Shown: positions 43,591 through 51,839 of the stretch, one piece after another | Numbering within the stretch: position 1 is the stretch's first letter | Layout of the letters: each line of letters opens with the position of its first letter | Source of the DNA: Deltaproteobacteria bacterium | GTDB taxonomy: Bacteria; Myxococcota; XYA12-FULL-58-9 | Length of the DNA: 64,000 nt | NCBI GenBank assembly: GCA_016218825.1 | Contig: JACRCV010000041.1 | Coordinates: forward strand, 1-64,000 | Direction: 5' to 3' | Notes under the pieces: generated by a model | Seen by the model: the letters and a program-made list of their open reading frames with translations, nothing else | Databases searched by the model: none | What the model was told of the DNA's origin: nothing | Position numbers and translations under genes: made by a program

Positions 43591-44724
43591 ATGCGCGTCC
43601 TCGCTCGGTGTGGCCGCAGCGCTCGGTCGCTCTCGGGGATCGCGCTCCTGGTGCGGCTCGCCGGCAGCGCCGCCTGCGCCCCCACCGTCCCGGCGTCGCC
43701 CCCCGTCGGCGTCGGGGCGGCTTCGACCTCGACGCCGCCCAGGGTTGCCCCGACGACGCCGGCCGACGGTCGGCCGACGTTGCTCATCATGCCGCTCAAG
43801 AGCGAGCTCGGTCTGGAGACCGCGGCGCGCTCGCTCGACGAGCTGATCTTGACCGCGGCGCACGGCATCGGTCGCTACCGGGTCCTCGGACCGGCGGACC
43901 TGAACGCGCTGTTGGGGGTCGAGGCGCTCAAGGACGCGGTCGGCTGCGACGACGTGAGCTGCGCCGCGGAGATCGGCGGCGCGCTCGGGGCGCCGTTGCT
44001 CGTGGCCGGCCAGCTCGGCAAGCTCGGCGACCAGCTGCTGTTGTCGCTGCGGCTGATGGACACCGTGGGGCCGGCGGTGCTGCGGCGGGCATCGGCGCGG
44101 GGCGGCGGCGACGCCGACTCGCTCGGGCGACGGATGTCCAACAACCAGTACACCGAGATGCTCGCGGACCTCGATCGCTACGAGAGGACGACGGTGGCGG
44201 TGCCGGACAACGTCAACCTCGCCGAGCTCTTGGTCTTCTACCGGGTCACCGCGTGCTTCATGTTGAGGCGCCTGCAGTGCATGCGCACGGCGGCGCAGGA
44301 CTATCTCGCGCGCTTTCCGGCCGGCCTGTACGCGAGCGCGGTCCAGTCGTACGTCGATCAGATCGAAGACGCGGCGCTGCAGCGCGACGCCAAGAACGAC
44401 GAGCTCGGACGCCGGCTGAAGGAGATCAGGGCGCAGCTACAGCAGGGCGCCCTCGACCCGGCCCAGGCCCAGGAGATGACGGCGTACGCCTACTTCGGCG
44501 CCCAACACTACGAGGAGGCCGCGCCGCTGTTCGCGGCGCTGATCGAGAGCTACCAGAACAAACCCGACAAGATGATGGAGCTGGTGCAGTCGCTGGCGAT
44601 CGGCCTCGAGCAGCTCGGCCGCTTCGACCAGGCGCGCGGGGTCCTGGAGAAGGCCGAGCAGCGCTATCCGCGGGAGTTCCGTCTCCACGGCCTCGCGCCG
44701 CAGCTCCGCCGCCTGCCGAAATAG
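43591..44724 (+). CDS. Lipoprotein of the CsgG/AMIN-like family with TPR-like tail
   Basis: 377 residues, ATG 43591, 15 bases after the AAA gene, so probably one transcript; GTG 43588 just before is also possible. The leader ends GSAACAP (Cys29), probably lipidated though -3 is atypical. Residues ~55-165 hold the family core with GRPTLLIMPLKSELGL and the Cys motif CDDVSCAAEIGGALGAPLLV, the clearest copy among the three paralogues. From ~170 the chain is helical, with TPR-like pairs (AYFGAQHYEEAAPLFAALIE and QLGRFDQARGVLEKAEQ). Envelope localisation is likely. Its partner may be the membrane ATPase encoded just upstream. Confidence 0.85.
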   Translation: MRVLARCGRSARSLSGIALLVRLAGSAACAPTVPASPPVGVGAASTSTPPRVAPTTPADGRPTLLIMPLKSELGLETAARSLDELILTAAHGIGRYRVLGPADLNALLGVEALKDAVGCDDVSCAAEIGGALGAPLLVAGQLGKLGDQLLLSLRLMDTVGPAVLRRASARGGGDADSLGRRMSNNQYTEMLADLDRYERTTVAVPDNVNLAELLVFYRVTACFMLRRLQCMRTAAQDYLARFPAGLYASAVQSYVDQIEDAALQRDAKNDELGRRLKEIRAQLQQGALDPAQAQEMTAYAYFGAQHYEEAAPLFAALIESYQNKPDKMMELVQSLAIGLEQLGRFDQARGVLEKAEQRYPREFRLHGLAPQLRRLPK

Positions 44725-44734
44725 GCCCGACCCC

Positions 44735-46309
44735 CTACGCCTTCTTCGCGATCTGGCTCATCGCGTACTCGGCGATCGCGGTGATCGTCAGGCCCGGGTT
44801 GACGCCGAGGTTCGCGGGGATCATCGCGCCGTCGACGACGTAGAGGTTGTCGTAGCCGAACACCCGGCAGTGCTTGTCGACGACGCCGGCCTCCGGATCG
44901 CGGCCGATGGCGCAGCCGCCGAGGATGTGCGCGGTGATCGGGGTGTCGAGCAGGATGTCGGTCACCGCGGACAGCGGCACCGCGTCGAGGCGCCGGGCGA
45001 TCGCCTTGGCGGCGGCGTCACCGGCGGGGATCGTCGTCGGCAGCCGGCCCGCGCCGACGTCGGTGGTCAACCGCTTCGCGAACGGCCACCACCAGCGGCG
45101 CTCGTACTTGAGCTCGAGGTGGTTGTCGGCGTTCTGCATCACCAGGCAGATGGTGCTGTTCTCGGCGCGGTGGAACGGCCACAGGGTGCGCAGGAACCGC
45201 AGCGGCTGGCGGACCACGGCGCCGAGCCACTTCAGCCACCGCGGCACCCGACCGCCGGCGTCCACCATCAGGGTCCCGAGCATCAGCATCAGCCCCGACC
45301 CCTTGGGGTAGCGGACCGGCTCGACGTGCGTCTGCTCGTCGACCCACAGCCCCGAGGTGATGGCGATGCCGCGGCTGTAGTCGTAGCCGCGGGTGTTGCT
45401 CATCAGGCCGTTCAAGATCTCGCTGTTGGTCCGCACCAGGGTCCCGAGCCGGGCGGAGAGCTTCGGCAGGTGCCCTCGATCGCGGGCCCGCATCAGGATG
45501 CGGTTGGTGCCGAGCGCCCCGGCGGCGAGCACGACCCGCGCCGCGCGGTACACGGTCTGGGGGTGCGACCACAGGCCGGAGGTGCGGCGCGCGACGACGT
45601 CATAGCCGCCGTCTCGCGGCACCAGATCGGTGACCGTGGTGTCCGGGATGATCTGCGCCCCGAGCGCCTCGGCGAGATAGAGGTAGTTGCGGTCCAACGA
45701 GTTCTTGCCGCCGTTCTTGCAGCCCACCATGCAGTGCCCGGTGTGGGTGCAGCCGACCCGCCGCGGCCCCTTGCCGCCGAAGTAGGGATCGTCGACCTCG
45801 ACCCCGGGCTCGCCGAAGAACACCCCGACCTCGGTGAGGTGGAAGCGGTCGGCGCGGCCGAGCTCGCGGCCGTAGTCGGCGAGCGCCTCGTCGGCGCGCC
45901 ACTGCTTGGGGTTGGTCGCGACGCCCAGCATCTGCTTCGCGGTGGCGTAGTGCGGCGCGAGCGTAGTTCGCCAATCGGGATCGAGCGCCGCCCACTGCGG
46001 ATCGCGAAAGAACGGCGCCGGCGGCACCAGCAGGGTGTTGGCGTACACCAGCGAGCCGCCGCCGACCCCGGCACCGGCGAGCACCATGACGTGGCGCATC
46101 AGGGTGATGCGCTGGATGCCGTAGCAGCCGATCGCCGGCCAGAACAGGAAGCGGCGCAGATCCCAGCTGGTCTCGGCGAAGTCTTGGGGTCGAAAGCGCT
46201 TGCCCGCCTCGAGCACCGCGACCTTGTAGCCCTTCTCCGAAAGCCGCAGCGCCGCGACGCTGCCACCGAAGCCCGAGCCCACCACCAGGACGTCGTAATC
46301 CGAGGCCAT
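44735..46309 (-). CDS. GMC-family FAD oxidoreductase (cholesterol oxidase-like)
   Basis: 524 residues from ATG 46309 with AGGA upstream; TTG 46327 is unlikely. The FAD site is the Rossmann GSGFGGSVAALRLSEKG with the ribose-binding Glu in VLEAGKRF. GMC features follow: GGGSLVYANTL, the NGGKNSLDRNYL and AGALGTNRIL segments, and the C-terminal GGCAIGRDPEAGVVDKHCRVFGYDNLYVVDG and NPGLTITAIAEY, in which the second His/Asn pair acts on the substrate C-OH. The layout matches bacterial cholesterol/sterol or alcohol oxidoreductases of the vanillyl-free GMC class rather than glucose oxidase. It oxidises an alcohol and reduces FAD; sterol or polyprenol substrates are possible, not shown. No signal peptide. 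Convergent with the previous gene. Confidence 0.93.
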   Translation of the reverse strand: MASDYDVLVVGSGFGGSVAALRLSEKGYKVAVLEAGKRFRPQDFAETSWDLRRFLFWPAIGCYGIQRITLMRHVMVLAGAGVGGGSLVYANTLLVPPAPFFRDPQWAALDPDWRTTLAPHYATAKQMLGVATNPKQWRADEALADYGRELGRADRFHLTEVGVFFGEPGVEVDDPYFGGKGPRRVGCTHTGHCMVGCKNGGKNSLDRNYLYLAEALGAQIIPDTTVTDLVPRDGGYDVVARRTSGLWSHPQTVYRAARVVLAAGALGTNRILMRARDRGHLPKLSARLGTLVRTNSEILNGLMSNTRGYDYSRGIAITSGLWVDEQTHVEPVRYPKGSGLMLMLGTLMVDAGGRVPRWLKWLGAVVRQPLRFLRTLWPFHRAENSTICLVMQNADNHLELKYERRWWWPFAKRLTTDVGAGRLPTTIPAGDAAAKAIARRLDAVPLSAVTDILLDTPITAHILGGCAIGRDPEAGVVDKHCRVFGYDNLYVVDGAMIPANLGVNPGLTITAIAEYAMSQIAKKA

Positions 46310-46378
46310 GCTCTTGTCCTGCCCCAACTCGCGCGGAACCGCAACCGCCGACGACCTGTGGCATCACGTCGCCGGGGC

Positions 46379-46387
46379 TGCTATAAG
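46379..46387 (+). promoter_or_regulatory. Extended -10 promoter candidate for the 46472 gene
   Basis: TGC-TATAAG (46379-46387) is an extended -10 (TGnTATAAT) in the 162-base divergent gap. A very similar block, CGGGCTTGCTATACC, precedes the methyl-accepting protein gene at 55858. No clear -35. The leader would be about 78 bases. Confidence 0.35.
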
Positions 46388-46471
46388 GTCGCGGTTGTCG
46401 GCGGCGGTCGAAACCGGGGGGCACCACACGAGAGTGCCCACCACAGCGGCTTTTGATGCCATGGAGGGTCT

Positions 46472-47398
46472 ATGAGAACCTTGTTGAGATCGACGGTCTT
46501 GATTGGTCTGTTGGGTGCTGCCGCCACCGCGGCCGCGCAGCCGCGCTCGACCCGGCGACCGATGCCGCCGAGCAACCGTCCGGCGCCGCCGCCGCCCGCG
46601 CCCGGGCCCGGCCCGGCGATGGCCCCCGCTCCGGCGCCGCAGGGCAACCAGGCGCACGTCTGCAACCAGAAGCGCTCGATCTTGGCCCAGGAGCAGGATC
46701 GGCTCGACGACTCCCGCTCGCAGCTCTCCGGCATCGACGCCGAGCTCGCGCAGCTGAAGCGGCGGATGGATGACCTGAACCGCCAGCGACCGAACGTCCA
46801 GAACACCGTGACCTACTACGACCAGCGGGTGAAGAACGCCAACAACGACTACCGCCGCGACTGCGCCGCGAACGAGAGCTGCCAGCAGTACGACACCCTG
46901 GCGACGCAGCTCGACCAGCAGGGCAACACCACCCAGGCGCAGCTGCAGACGGTGCGCACCCAGATCGAGGGCTACCGCCGCGACACCACGATGCTCGATC
47001 AGCAGATCCAACCGCTGCGCAACGAGTACAGCTCGCTGCAGTGCAACAACATGGTCCCGGGGATGACCGCGCAGCAGACCATCGACCGCTGCAGCTGGAT
47101 CTTCAGCGAGTGGAACCGGCTGCAGAGCCAGCTCAACAACATGAACGGCAACCTGCCGAACCTGAAGAGCCAATACGACCAGCTCCTGGCGCAGCTGCGC
47201 AACATCGAGGCCCGGGCCCGCGACTACGACGTCTACATGTCGCGCAACTGCACGACCAGCGCCCAATACCAGTCGGTGCAGAACCACGGCCGCGGCAACG
47301 TGCGCCAGAACGCCGAGAACCTCGGCGCCGAGCTCGACAACGTCATCCGCGAGGTGGCGCGCCTGAAGGGCGTCCAGATCTCGGTGACCACGCGGTAG
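46472..47398 (+). CDS. Secreted coiled-coil protein with paired cysteines
   Basis: 308 residues, ATG 46472 with GGAGGG eleven bases upstream. A clear signal peptide (LLRSTVLIGLLGAAATAAAQ) is followed by a Pro/Ala/Gly linker and a long Gln/Asn/Arg-rich coiled coil from ~70 (QEQDRLDDSRSQLSGIDAEL) to the C-terminus. Cys residues recur in pairs (VCNQK, DCAANESC, QCNN, RCSW, NCTTSA), so disulphide bridges are expected in the periplasm. The Asn/Gln richness and heptads suggest an extended periplasmic stalk or gel-like protein. No family recognised. It opens a run of plus-strand genes through 58735, four bases before the next start. Confidence 0.85.
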   Translation: MRTLLRSTVLIGLLGAAATAAAQPRSTRRPMPPSNRPAPPPPAPGPGPAMAPAPAPQGNQAHVCNQKRSILAQEQDRLDDSRSQLSGIDAELAQLKRRMDDLNRQRPNVQNTVTYYDQRVKNANNDYRRDCAANESCQQYDTLATQLDQQGNTTQAQLQTVRTQIEGYRRDTTMLDQQIQPLRNEYSSLQCNNMVPGMTAQQTIDRCSWIFSEWNRLQSQLNNMNGNLPNLKSQYDQLLAQLRNIEARARDYDVYMSRNCTTSAQYQSVQNHGRGNVRQNAENLGAELDNVIREVARLKGVQISVTTR

Positions 47399-47401
47399 CG
47401 A

Positions 47402-48142
47402 GTGCCGGCCCCCGCGGCGCCGCTGCCCACCGTCCGTCGCCTCGAGCAGCTGTTCACCGAGGTGACGGCGAAGCCGCTGTGGGCGCCGCCCAACTTCTGG
47501 CGCTACCTGCGGCTCTGCTCGCGGGTGCGGCTGCGCTTCGCCCGCCTCGAGGCGATGACGATGGTGCCGCCGCCGGGCAAGGTGAACCACTGTGCCGCGT
47601 GCCTCGACAACTGCTGCATCGGCAAGCACGCGTCGGTGCCGCTGCGGCTCCGAGACATCGCCACCCTGATCGACGTCGGCCGCACCGACCTGATGACCCA
47701 CGCCCGACCGGCGTTTGCCGACGCCGAGCTCGCTGAGCGCCCGGCGCTCCGCCGCCAGCTGGGGTCGGCCGCCTGGGCGATCTTTCCCCGGCTGCGTCAG
47801 ACCCGGTATTACGCCTGTCTGGCGCTGTCGACCGCGGGGCAGTGCACCCTCTACCCCCACTGGCCGCTGTCCTGCGCCCGGTTTCCGTACGCGCTCGACG
47901 TCGGCGGGCGCGAGATCTTCTACAGCCGGCGCTGTGACGCCTTCTGGGTGCGACCCTCGGCCCGCGAGCGCGCCACCGCGATGGCGGCCGGCGCGGTCGC
48001 GGCCTACAACGAGACCATCAAGGATTTCATCCTGTTGTCCTACGCCCGCGCCGCGCTCCAGGAGCTCGGCCTCGCCCAATACCTGAGGCAAGACGACGCG
48101 GGAGCAGCCGTTGACACGACAACGGAGCCGATGGGACAGTGA
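47402..48142 (+). CDS. YkgJ-type CxxCxxCC protein (metal-chelating)
   Basis: 246 residues from GTG 47402, four bases after the previous stop. The zinc/iron-chelating domain is visible: HCAACLDNCCIGKHASVPL (Cys cluster near residue 63), CTLYPHWPLSCARFPY, and SRRCDAFW, the ordered Cys set of the YkgJ family (UPF0153). These domains bind a metal or Fe-S centre and their biochemical role is still unclear. No signal peptide, so it is cytoplasmic. The C-terminal helix (NETIKDFILLSYARAALQEL) is amphipathic. Whether it matures metal sites of the neighbouring proteins is only a guess. Confidence 0.88.
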   Translation: MPAPAAPLPTVRRLEQLFTEVTAKPLWAPPNFWRYLRLCSRVRLRFARLEAMTMVPPPGKVNHCAACLDNCCIGKHASVPLRLRDIATLIDVGRTDLMTHARPAFADAELAERPALRRQLGSAAWAIFPRLRQTRYYACLALSTAGQCTLYPHWPLSCARFPYALDVGGREIFYSRRCDAFWVRPSARERATAMAAGAVAAYNETIKDFILLSYARAALQELGLAQYLRQDDAGAAVDTTTEPMGQ

Positions 48143-48195
48143 GCCGCAGAGTAGAGAGAATGGGCGCGGTGTGATCGCCCGCGAGGGTCAGGGCC

Positions 48196-49818
48196 ATGCG
48201 AACCGTGAGGTTGTTCCTCGTCTGGGTCTCGATCGCCGGCCTCCCGGTCTTGGCCGCGGCGGAGCCGCAGCTCGCCGCCGGTCGGACGTCGAAGGACGCC
48301 GACGTCGGCGCCGATGGCTCCTGGGTGGGCGGGATCGGCGCCGCCGGCATGCGCGGTGTCCACCGCGTCGACGCCGGGTTCCCGATCCAAGCGGGCGACC
48401 TGATCCTGCTGCTCTCCGGCGAATACTCCTACGCCCGTGACCTCTTCGAGCCCGACGACCTCAATCAGAGGAGCGGCCAGCACATCACCGTGGTGTGGAG
48501 CCCGGTCGCCAACGTCGCCATCGCCGCCACCCAGTCGATGGTCTCGAACCGCAACACCGCGTTCGAGCCGCGCACCACGCAGACGCTCGGCGACCCGAGC
48601 CTGGGGCTGAAGGTCGCGATGCCGCTGGGCTCCCTGGGGGTCGGCGGCGTGGTCGCGGTGACGCTGCCGACCTCGGCGCAGGGCAACGGCCTGCAGGCGA
48701 AGGCCTTCGTGCTCGACGGCCGCGCCGCGGTGTCGATGCTCGCGACCCGTTGGCTGTCGGTGTCGGCCAACGTCGGCTATCGACTCGACAACAGCCGCAA
48801 GATCTTCGATCGCCCGATCCTCGACGTGCAGCGCTTCGCCGCCAACATCTCGCAGAAGAACGCCATCCTCGCCGGCCTCGGCATCGAGACCGGCTTCAGC
48901 GTCGGTGACATGATGGTGCTCGGACCCTTCGCCGAGCTGTCGGCCGGCATCCCGGTCGGCGGCACGACCGCGCAAGGCCCGGTGCGGGCGACCGTCGGCG
49001 CCAAGCTCCAGCCGCTGGGCCTCGACACCCTCGACGTCGCCCTCGGCGCTGACTACGCGCTGAAAGGCAAGCCGGTCGCGGGCGGCGAGATGGCCGGGAT
49101 CCCGCCGTGGGAGGTGTTCGGCAGCATCGCCGCGCACGTCGGGCCGAAACCGCAGGCGGCCGCCAAGGTCACCGGGCCGATGGTGTGCGCCGCCGACGCC
49201 GACTGTCTCGAGGCGCAGGCCTGCATCGACGGCTACTGCGGCCGGCTCAAGGTCGTCAAAGAGGAGATCATCAAAGAGGTCGAGCGGCCGGCGCCGAGCT
49301 TCACGGTCGAGGGCGGCGTCTTCGATCAGACGACCGGCGACCCGGTGGGCAACGCCACCGTGACCTTCAGCGGCGTCGGCGGCAGTGCTTTGGCGGTGGA
49401 CTACAAGGCCGGGACCTTCAAGTCCTGGCCGATCCCGGCGGGCGACGGCCTGCTCAAGGTGTCGGTCGCGGCCCCGGGCTATCGCCCCTACGAGGAGACC
49501 CTGCAGAAGGGCAAGGGCGGCGAGGTCAAGTCGTTGACCCTGAAGATCCAGAACGCCGGCGAAGCGGCGCTGGGCGAGATCAAGGGCAGCCTGAAGGACG
49601 CCACCAGCGGCCAGCCGATCAAGAACGGCCAGATCTTCATCCCGATCCTGAACCAGAAGATCAAGTCCGACGCCGAAGGCAAGTTCAGCGCCCAGCTCAA
49701 GGCCGGACGCTACCAAGTGCTGATCTCCGGCAACAAGTTCATCACCCAGAAGAAAGAGGTCGAGATCCGGGCCGGTGACGTGGTCATCTTCAACGTCGAC
49801 ATGACACCGAAGAAGTAA
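48196..49818 (+). CDS. Outer-membrane barrel-like protein with C-terminal regulatory-like domains
   Basis: 540 residues, ATG 48196. A signal peptide (LFLVWVSIAGLPVLAAAE) is followed by ~270 residues of alternating beta strands ending in aromatic or small residues (VNFGYR-like, AAVSMLATRWLSVSANVGYR, VGAKLQPLGLDTLDVALGADY), consistent with a transmembrane beta barrel. After it comes a Cys pair region (CAADADCLEAQACIDGYC), a short charged helix, and two beta-sandwich regulatory-like domains (~375-455 and ~465-540: ATVTFSGVGGSALAV, KNGQIFIPILNQKIKS). The tail resembles CarboxypepD_reg modules. It may export or bind at the surface. The following gene, 34 bases away, is a FecR lipoprotein. Confidence 0.8.
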   Translation: MRTVRLFLVWVSIAGLPVLAAAEPQLAAGRTSKDADVGADGSWVGGIGAAGMRGVHRVDAGFPIQAGDLILLLSGEYSYARDLFEPDDLNQRSGQHITVVWSPVANVAIAATQSMVSNRNTAFEPRTTQTLGDPSLGLKVAMPLGSLGVGGVVAVTLPTSAQGNGLQAKAFVLDGRAAVSMLATRWLSVSANVGYRLDNSRKIFDRPILDVQRFAANISQKNAILAGLGIETGFSVGDMMVLGPFAELSAGIPVGGTTAQGPVRATVGAKLQPLGLDTLDVALGADYALKGKPVAGGEMAGIPPWEVFGSIAAHVGPKPQAAAKVTGPMVCAADADCLEAQACIDGYCGRLKVVKEEIIKEVERPAPSFTVEGGVFDQTTGDPVGNATVTFSGVGGSALAVDYKAGTFKSWPIPAGDGLLKVSVAAPGYRPYEETLQKGKGGEVKSLTLKIQNAGEAALGEIKGSLKDATSGQPIKNGQIFIPILNQKIKSDAEGKFSAQLKAGRYQVLISGNKFITQKKEVEIRAGDVVIFNVDMTPKK

Positions 49819-49852
49819 CGCCGCGAAACCCCGGCGCCCGACAAGAAACACC

Positions 49853-51835
49853 ATGTCCGCGCCCCGAGTCGCCGCTTCGCACCCTCCGGTTGCCGCCCGG
49901 TTCATGGCCGGGCGGCGCGCCGTCGGCATCGCGGTCTCGGTCTGCGCCGCGCTCGCCCCGGCCGGCTGCAAGGAGGCGGCCCCGCCGGCGGCGGTGATTC
50001 GCGCCCTCGCGGGTGCGGTGACGGTCAGCGACGCCGAGGGTGCCGCGGGCCGTCCGGCCTCGGTCGACCTCGGGCTCCACGCGGGCAACCTGGTGACCAC
50101 CGGCAACGACGGCACCGCGACCGTCGAGTTCGAGGGCGGCAACAAGGTCGATCTGCGGCCCGACACCACGTTGGTGGTGAAGAGCGGCGGCGGCACCACG
50201 GCGCAGTTCGGCGCCGTCCTCTTGGCCGGCAAAGCCACGGCCTCGTCGTCGGGGCACGGCGTGCTGCTCTCCATCGGCACCCCCTTCGGGATCACCGAGC
50301 TCGGCGGCGCGGCGTCGTCTCTCGAGCTCAGCCTCGACAAGGGCATCACGGTCTTGGTCGGCGAGGTCACGGTCATCGGCAGCGACGGGGCGCGCACCAC
50401 GGTGACCGCCGGGAGCTCGTTGACGTTGAAGGGCCTCGAGGTGGCGATCGGCAGCGAGCCCGAGGGCCCGGTGGTGCTGGGGCCGATGGAGTTCGTGCTG
50501 CTCGGCAACCCCAAGCAGGTGCAGATCAAGAAGAAGGGCGAGAGCAGCTGGCGGACGCCGCGCAAGCGCGAGCTCCTGGGCCCGGGGGACGCGGTGCGCA
50601 CCCGCAAGGCGACCGGCACCCAGGTGCAGTTTGGCGACCTCGCCGAGGTCGAGCTCGGCCCGAAGGCGGAGATGCGCTTCGACGACGCCGCGACCGGGCC
50701 GCGCGCGCATCGGGCGCGCTACGCGGTCACGGTGGGCGACATCATCATCAACCTCAAGGCCAAGGACAAGGTCGGCGCCAAGCACGAGATCGACGTCGCC
50801 GGTTTGGCCATGACGGTCGAGCCCGGGCTCAAAGAGGCCGAGGTCGAGATCAGCTCGACGAGCCCCGACAAAGCGCAGCTGACGGTGCGCTTCGGCAAGG
50901 TGGCGCTCTCGGACGGCACCGTGGTCGACGCCGGCTCGACGGTGGCGATATCCAAGGGCAAGGTGACGACCCCGGTCAAGCCGCTCGCGACCACCGAGCT
51001 GGCGCTGAAGCCGAAGTCGAGCTCGGTGGTCTACTTTCAATCCGAGGTGCCGCCGATCGAGTTTACCTGGAAGGCCGACGACGGCAGCAAGGGCTACGAA
51101 CTCGAGCTCGCGAACGACAAGAGCTTCGCGACCCCGGTGTTTCGCGAGAAGATCGCGAAGAACAGCTTCGTGTACGACCGCTTCCCGCCGGGCCGCTACT
51201 ACTGGCGCGTCAAGGGCGAGGGCGAGTGGCAGAACGGCAACCTGACGATCCAGAAGCGCAAAGAGGCCGAGTGCGCCAACTGCAAGCGCCACAACGTCAT
51301 CGACGACACCGGTGAGAAGACCGTGGTCTACTACCAGAAGGAGCTGCCGGCGATCACGCTGCGCTGGGGGCCGGTCGCCGGCGCCACCAAGTACCAGGTG
51401 AAGGTCTATCCGGACGGGGAGTTCGAGAAGCCGCTGGTCGACAAGGTCGTGGCCGACACCACGGTCGCCTTCAACGAGGGTCAATTCGGAGAGGGCAAGT
51501 ACTACTGGCACATGGTGGCGCAGAGCGACGGCGGCAAGGACATCGCCACCGGCAAGATGAACACCCTGCAGATCGCCTACGACAACGCCATCGTCGATCT
51601 GGCGATCAAGGTCCCGAAGGCCGGCCAGAAGGTCACGAGCAAGAGCATCGTCACCAGGGGCGAGGTGCAGCTCGGTGCGTCTTTGAGCATCAACGGCAAG
51701 CGCGCGCCGCTCGACGACAACGGTCGTTTCAGCGAGAGCGTCGGCCTCGACAAGGGCGACAACGACATCGTCTACCGGACGATGTCCTCCGACGGCATCG
51801 AGCGCTATTACGTCCGCAGGGTCGTGCGCCGCTGA
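49853..51835 (+). CDS. FecR-domain lipoprotein with two FecR-like modules
   Basis: 660 residues from ATG 49853; ATG 49904 (residue 18) gives a cleaner signal ending at Cys39 (LAPAGC) and may be the true start. Two FecR-like units follow: AVTVSDAEGAAGRPASVDLG...LVTTGNDGTATVEFEGGNKVDL (~55-110) and a second near 230-310 (AVRTRKATGTQVQFGDLAEVEL). Later parts have a WYYW-type fibronectin-like module (IEFTWKADDGSKGYEL and TLRWGPVAGATKYQVKVY) twice. FecR domains sense signals through the envelope; here no sigma factor is seen, so they may be structural. A CANC...H segment is not a haem motif. Followed four bases later by the kinase. Confidence 0.85.
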   Translation: MSAPRVAASHPPVAARFMAGRRAVGIAVSVCAALAPAGCKEAAPPAAVIRALAGAVTVSDAEGAAGRPASVDLGLHAGNLVTTGNDGTATVEFEGGNKVDLRPDTTLVVKSGGGTTAQFGAVLLAGKATASSSGHGVLLSIGTPFGITELGGAASSLELSLDKGITVLVGEVTVIGSDGARTTVTAGSSLTLKGLEVAIGSEPEGPVVLGPMEFVLLGNPKQVQIKKKGESSWRTPRKRELLGPGDAVRTRKATGTQVQFGDLAEVELGPKAEMRFDDAATGPRAHRARYAVTVGDIIINLKAKDKVGAKHEIDVAGLAMTVEPGLKEAEVEISSTSPDKAQLTVRFGKVALSDGTVVDAGSTVAISKGKVTTPVKPLATTELALKPKSSSVVYFQSEVPPIEFTWKADDGSKGYELELANDKSFATPVFREKIAKNSFVYDRFPPGRYYWRVKGEGEWQNGNLTIQKRKEAECANCKRHNVIDDTGEKTVVYYQKELPAITLRWGPVAGATKYQVKVYPDGEFEKPLVDKVVADTTVAFNEGQFGEGKYYWHMVAQSDGGKDIATGKMNTLQIAYDNAIVDLAIKVPKAGQKVTSKSIVTRGEVQLGASLSINGKRAPLDDNGRFSESVGLDKGDNDIVYRTMSSDGIERYYVRRVVRR

Positions 51836-51839
51836 CCCG

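Noticed and set aside
46350-46390. Possible sigma-54 site (TGGCAT ... TGCTAT) before the coiled-coil gene
   Set aside because: The -24 and -12 elements are too far apart; the extended -10 reading is better.
51260-51300. CxxC...H in the FecR lipoprotein as a possible haem site
   Set aside because: The sequence is CANCKRH, with two residues between the second Cys and His; c-type haem needs His directly after Cys.
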